Source of the DNA: G963667675 sp965197565
GTDB lineage: Bacteria > Chloroflexota > Dehalococcoidia > Lucifugimonadales > UBA3495
Length of the DNA stretch: 64,000 nucleotides
Reading direction: 5' to 3'
Assembly: GCA_965197565.1 (NCBI GenBank)
Contig: CBDANK010000003.1
Span: 310,001-374,000 of the forward strand
Positions 60,769 to 64,000 of this stretch are shown here, one piece after another (the stretch's first letter is position 1; each line of letters begins with the position of its first letter). The notes beneath the pieces were generated by a model, which saw only the letters and a list, made by a program, of their open reading frames with translations, had not been told where the DNA came from and did not search any database. The position numbers were made by a program, and so were the translations under genes.

Positions 60769-61785
60769 ATGATGACCGACTACGAAATTTTTGACTTGGG
60801 CAACGTGGTCCTCCAATCGGGGGCAACCCTGCGCGACGCTAACCTGGCTTACAAGACCTATGGGACCTTGAACCGCGCCAGGGATAACGCCATCGTCTAC
60901 CCCACCTTCTTCGGCGGGCAGCACACCCAGAATGAAGCGATCATACAACCCGGATTGGCCCTCGATCCCGGCAAGTACTTCATCATCGTTCCCAATATGT
61001 TCGGCAACGGCTTATCATCGTCGCCCAGCAACACACCGGAGCCTTATGACCGGGCCCGTTTCCCTGGCGTAACCGTGTACGACAACGTTAGGTGCCAGCA
61101 CCGGTTGGTAACCGAGGTTTTCGGCATCCAACGGCTCGCCCTAGTTACCGGTTGGTCTATGGGGGCGCAGCAGACCTACCAATGGGGCTGCTTGTTTCCC
61201 GACATGGTACAGCGCATCATGCCCATCTGCGGCTCGGCCAAGACCTCGCGGCACAACTTTGTCTTTCTGGAGGGGGTCAAGGCGTCCTTGACCGCCGACG
61301 ACGCTTGGCAGGGCGGCTGGTACACCAGCCCACCCAACAAGGGCCTGCGGGCCATGGGCCGGGTCTACGCCGGTTGGGCCGTCTCCCAGGCCTTTTACCG
61401 GGAAGAGGTCTACTTGAAGATAGGCTACTCCTCCTTGGAAGACTACTTGATCGCTTTCTGGGAGGGCCGGCGCTTGGGCTCCGACGCCAACAACTTTCTA
61501 GCAATGATCTGGACTTGGCAAAATGCCGACCTCAGCGCCAATCCTCTCTACGGCGGCGACTTCTCCAAAGCCTTGGGGGCCATCAAGGCCAAGGCCATTG
61601 TCATACCCGGCAAGACCGATTTATACTTCCCGCCGGAAGATAACGAGCTGGAAGTCCGTCACATGCCCAATGCTGAACTGCGTACCATAGATTCGATTTG
61701 GGGCCACTTGGCCGGAGGGCCGGGCTTCAACCCGCCGGACGCCAAGTTTGTGGACGACGCCATGAAGGAGTTGCTGGCTGCCTGA
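60769..61785 (+). CDS. MetX-like alpha/beta hydrolase (homoserine O-acetyltransferase family)
   Basis: 338-residue alpha/beta-hydrolase of the MetX/YheT-like group. NLAYKTYGTLNRARDNAIVY and FFGGQHTQNEAII start the fold, the nucleophile elbow is LALVTGWSMGAQQTYQWG, the acid lies in GKTDLYFPPEDNE and the catalytic His in IDSIWGHLAGGPG. True homoserine acetyltransferases share this arrangement; without a substrate assay the protein may instead be a serine esterase. ATG-ATG start at 60769/60772, with GAACGGGACGG ahead. Confidence 0.8.
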   Translation: MMTDYEIFDLGNVVLQSGATLRDANLAYKTYGTLNRARDNAIVYPTFFGGQHTQNEAIIQPGLALDPGKYFIIVPNMFGNGLSSSPSNTPEPYDRARFPGVTVYDNVRCQHRLVTEVFGIQRLALVTGWSMGAQQTYQWGCLFPDMVQRIMPICGSAKTSRHNFVFLEGVKASLTADDAWQGGWYTSPPNKGLRAMGRVYAGWAVSQAFYREEVYLKIGYSSLEDYLIAFWEGRRLGSDANNFLAMIWTWQNADLSANPLYGGDFSKALGAIKAKAIVIPGKTDLYFPPEDNELEVRHMPNAELRTIDSIWGHLAGGPGFNPPDAKFVDDAMKELLAA

Positions 61786-61828
61786 CGTCCTGGATTGGGT
61801 AAGGTGCTCCTGGCCGGTATAAGGAGAG

Positions 61829-62587
61829 TTAGTCAACCAGCCCGGCGTTGGACAAGAAAGCCAGCAGCATTTCCCGCATCTGGCTTTCGTGACTGGGCGA
61901 GAACTTGGCGAACTCCCGCAGGTTCCTGGCGGCCTCTTCATCGGGGTCGAAGTCGCCGCCCATCAGCCGGTAGTCGTCTCGTAGCTCTACGTTCCACACC
62001 TTCAGTTCCTCCAAGGTCAACTGGGGTTCGAACTGAAGGGCGTAGGAGTTGCCGTAGCGGAAGGCCATGTTGATAAGCCGGTAGCGCCCATCCCGGCACA
62101 GCATGTATCCCTCCGCCAGTTTCACCGCACCGGCGGGAACGGAAAAACAATCGCCGTGCAGCGTCGGCACTAACGGTATGGTGATCTTGCCGAAGACGGG
62201 GTCGGCGTCGCCGTCAGCAGTGACCAGAATCTTCCTCAGACCGAACTGGTATCCGCCGGTGGGCTCTACCGTGCCTCCCAAGGCGGTGGACATCAACTGC
62301 GCTCCCAAGCAAATGCCCAATACCGGCTTGCCGGTGGATATTGCCTCCCTCAGATAGGCCCGTTCCAGGTGGAGGGCGGGATAATCGTCGTTGGCCGACA
62401 TAGGCCCGCCAAGAACCACGATCAAACTCACCTCCTCCAAGGCCGGGGGCGAGAACCGGTGGAGCCGGGGGGCCGACTCGAAGACGTTAAGATAGTCCAA
62501 CCGGAACCGATGGTTCTCAAGCACCGCGCGGAAGTTGCCAGCCAGCGTCTCAGGAGCGGCGTGGCGAATGATCAAGGCGCGTTTCAC
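61829..62587 (-). CDS. Type 1 glutamine amidotransferase-like protein, altered catalytic motif
   Basis: 252-residue class I glutamine-amidotransferase-like protein (GMP synthase/YfeJ type). The nucleophile is Cys in KPVLGICLGAQLMSTALGG, and the family pattern IVVLGGPMSANDDYPAL precedes it. Where the family has F-H-P-E the sequence here is YALQFEPQLTLEELKVW, so the catalytic histidine and glutamate appear changed to Glu and Gln; whether it hydrolyses glutamine is doubtful. GTG 62587 was chosen as the codon that starts the fold (MKRALIIRHA); the preceding frame is low complexity. It may deamidate or act as a ligase subunit on another donor. Confidence 0.75.
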   Translation of the reverse strand: MKRALIIRHAAPETLAGNFRAVLENHRFRLDYLNVFESAPRLHRFSPPALEEVSLIVVLGGPMSANDDYPALHLERAYLREAISTGKPVLGICLGAQLMSTALGGTVEPTGGYQFGLRKILVTADGDADPVFGKITIPLVPTLHGDCFSVPAGAVKLAEGYMLCRDGRYRLINMAFRYGNSYALQFEPQLTLEELKVWNVELRDDYRLMGGDFDPDEEAARNLREFAKFSPSHESQMREMLLAFLSNAGLVD

Positions 62588-62628
62588 GCTAATTCTTCGC
62601 GGCAGATGTCTAAGAGGGTGTGTGCAAA

Positions 62629-62674
62629 GTGCCCTCTCCCCAAGGGAGAAGAGACCTCTAACACAGCCTCTAGT
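62629..62674. repeat. CCCTCTCCC-type repeat copy
   Basis: Related to the repeat at 60547-60595, with CCCTCTCCCC and ACACAGCCTCTAGTG. It overlaps the 3' end of the neighbouring oxidoreductase gene, so its last part has been recruited into coding sequence or lies at its stop. Confidence 0.5.
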
Positions 62675-63887
62675 GGATGGCCGCCGCCGGAGCGGCCGCT
62701 CTTTCGTTGACCAGCTTGCCCTCTCGGAAACGTGACAGGGCAAAGGGCTTGATGAGATCGGGGGTATTGCCCGTAGCAATCAGTTCGGCGATGCGCTGCC
62801 CGGCCACGGGAGCGGCCTTGAATCCCCAACTGCCCCAACCGCAACTTAGGATGAATCCGTCTATCCCTTCCACCAGTCCCATGATGGGAGCATAGTCGGG
62901 ACTCATATCGCAGAGTCCGGCCCACTGGCGCAGGACGTTGACATTCTTTAGGACCGGAAACAATTCCAGGGTGTGGGTGGCCAATTCTTCCGCAGGCTGA
63001 AAGCTCGAGCGGTGGCTGTAGCTAGGATAAGGATCGACACCGCCCCCAATTACCACCTCTCCGCGGTCGGTCTGGTACACGTAGGCGTGGAGATTGGCCG
63101 AGGAAATGGTCTTGTCCAGGAAGGGTTTCAGCGGCTCGGTCACCATGGCCTGCAACGGGTGGGTCGATATGGGCAACTCCAAGCCCACCATGCCGGCGAT
63201 AGTGGAGCTCCAACCGGCGGTGGCATTGAGTATGGTGTTTGCTTTGACAAAACCCCGGTTGGTCTCGACCCCGGCTACCCGTCCGTTGCTCCGGTCGATG
63301 CCGGTCACTTCGGTAAAGGGGTGCAGCTCCGCACCCTGTCTATCCGCGCCTCGGGCGTAGCCCCAGACCACCGCATCGTGGCGGATGACGCCGCACGGAG
63401 GATGATACAACGCTGCCTGGACTGGGAAGGGCTTGCCTTGGCGCAGGTCCATGACTGGCACAAGCTTCTTGATCTCCTTGGGACCCACCATGCGGCTGTT
63501 CACGCCGAGAATCTGGTTAAACTCGGACCTTAGCCGCAGGCCGTACAACGCGGAATCGGTGTGGCCCAAGTCCAAGCGGCCCATCTGGTTAAAGAGGAGG
63601 TTGAAGTTCAGCTCCTTGGCCAGGCCCTCGTATAGCTTTACGCTCTCATTGAAGAAGGGGATTCCCTCGAGCGTGAGATAGTTAGACCGGATGATGGCGG
63701 TAGTCCTGGCACTGGCCCCGCCTCCCAGATAGCCTTTATCCAGCACCGCGACATCCCTGACGCCCAGCTTACCCAGGTAGTAGGCGGTGGAAAGGCCGTG
63801 GACCCCGCCCCCAACTATGACTACTTCGTAGCGGTCTTTCAGCGGGCGCTTTTCCCACATCGGGGTTTTCCGAAATAACTGAAACAT
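62670..63887 (-). CDS. FAD-dependent amine oxidase (sarcosine-oxidase beta/DAO-like)
   Basis: 405-residue DAO-family flavoprotein. VVIVGGGVHGLSTAYYLGKL binds FAD; GGGASARTTAIIRSN, LILRGGVD-type VVIGGGVDPYPSYSH and LSCGWGSWGFKAAPVAGQRIA follow, the last being the C-terminal GG-W-G-x-x-G-x-K motif of sarcosine/dimethylglycine oxidase-like proteins. It probably oxidises a secondary or tertiary amine. GGGAAGGG precedes the ATG. It ends in an Ala/Pro-rich tail. Confidence 0.87.
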   Translation of the reverse strand: MFQLFRKTPMWEKRPLKDRYEVVIVGGGVHGLSTAYYLGKLGVRDVAVLDKGYLGGGASARTTAIIRSNYLTLEGIPFFNESVKLYEGLAKELNFNLLFNQMGRLDLGHTDSALYGLRLRSEFNQILGVNSRMVGPKEIKKLVPVMDLRQGKPFPVQAALYHPPCGVIRHDAVVWGYARGADRQGAELHPFTEVTGIDRSNGRVAGVETNRGFVKANTILNATAGWSSTIAGMVGLELPISTHPLQAMVTEPLKPFLDKTISSANLHAYVYQTDRGEVVIGGGVDPYPSYSHRSSFQPAEELATHTLELFPVLKNVNVLRQWAGLCDMSPDYAPIMGLVEGIDGFILSCGWGSWGFKAAPVAGQRIAELIATGNTPDLIKPFALSRFREGKLVNERAAAPAAAIH

Positions 63888-63933
63888 TTCCCTTCCCTTG
63901 ATTAACCGCAGGGGACGCAGAGGTCCGGGACAG

Positions 63934-64000
63934 TCAGGCTCCCAGAAGTTCCTTGGCTTCTACGCCAACAGGGACCGCGCCGTAACGTTCACCGGCTTCC
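63934..64000 (-). CDS. C-terminus of an unidentified protein (partial)
   Basis: The last 21 codons and the stop of a minus-strand gene entering from the right edge read EAGERYGAVPVGVEAKELLG followed by Ala and TGA. It is upstream of the DAO gene by 46 bases in the same direction, so probably the same operon. Too short to name. Confidence 0.55.
   Translation of the reverse strand, partial: EAGERYGAVPVGVEAKELLGA

Overview
The window is GC-rich chromosomal bacterial DNA. No rRNA, tRNA or CRISPR array was recognised. The gene content suggests a free-living or host-associated member of Chloroflexota, possibly SAR202/Dehalococcoidia-like. It has seven luciferase-like (LLM) flavin/F420 monooxygenase genes, an F420 nitroreductase-like protein, many amidohydrolases, SDRs, an enolase-superfamily dehydratase, CocE, FAD-dependent amine oxidases and DUF1800/DUF1501 proteins. 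This lineage call is an inference from gene families; there is no phylogenetic marker that I could place without a search.

Layout. 1-1891: start of an FAD oxidoreductase and an N-acyl-D-amino-acid deacylase. 2031-3868: a decayed ISAs1-type element with 18-bp inverted ends and a 9/10-bp target duplication, containing an IS110 transposase gene. 4033-7480: VOC protein, hicAB toxin-antitoxin pair with a palindromic operator, a PPOX fragment, an SDR and NudC. 7513-11011: a 2-oxo acid (acetoin/pyruvate type) dehydrogenase operon, E1alpha-E1beta-E2, whose E2 has a duplicated subunit-binding domain. 11139-17190: CocE-type hydrolase, LLM, SDR, DAO-type oxidase and alpha/beta hydrolase. 17191-20043: broken genes (VapB/PIN-type pair with an in-frame TAA) and a methyltransferase overlapping a frameshifted SPL-type radical SAM gene. 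20134-26000: F420-type protein, LLM, then tandem DUF1800 paralogues with duplicated promoters followed by DUF1501. 26112-33557: NHL protein, two amidohydrolases, an inverted-repeat element, a lipoprotein peptide-binding protein behind an elaborate palindromic promoter region, and an LLM.

33654-42812 is the most housekeeping-like part: holA, glmS, a phosphonoacetate-hydrolase-like gene, thrB, lysC, a family 2 glycosyltransferase, a TPR protein and an orphan CoA-transferase B subunit. 42913-50329: LLM, dispersed repeats, a second IS110 gene, a MITE with perfect 8-bp target duplication, SDR, LLM, amidohydrolase and MBL hydrolase. 50590-53412 holds an enolase-superfamily dehydratase, an unrecognised 346-residue protein, and a gene with an in-frame TGA in a U-G-S-C motif followed by a SECIS-like hairpin: a selenoprotein of the UGSC family, related in its motif to glycine/proline reductase selenoproteins. 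53516-64000: NHL protein, two LLMs, a repeat-rich 1-kb spacer, enoyl-CoA hydratase, Uma2 nuclease-like protein, zinc alcohol dehydrogenase, MetX-like hydrolase, class I amidotransferase-like protein, DAO-family oxidase and the tail of one more gene.

Functionally the window reads as a catabolic, oxidation-oriented region (ring or side-chain oxygenation, amide and ester hydrolysis, beta-oxidation-like steps, 2-oxo acid decarboxylation), interrupted by mobile elements and decaying toxin-antitoxin genes. The selenoprotein pair at 51792-53412 is the best candidate for an uncharacterised enzyme system.
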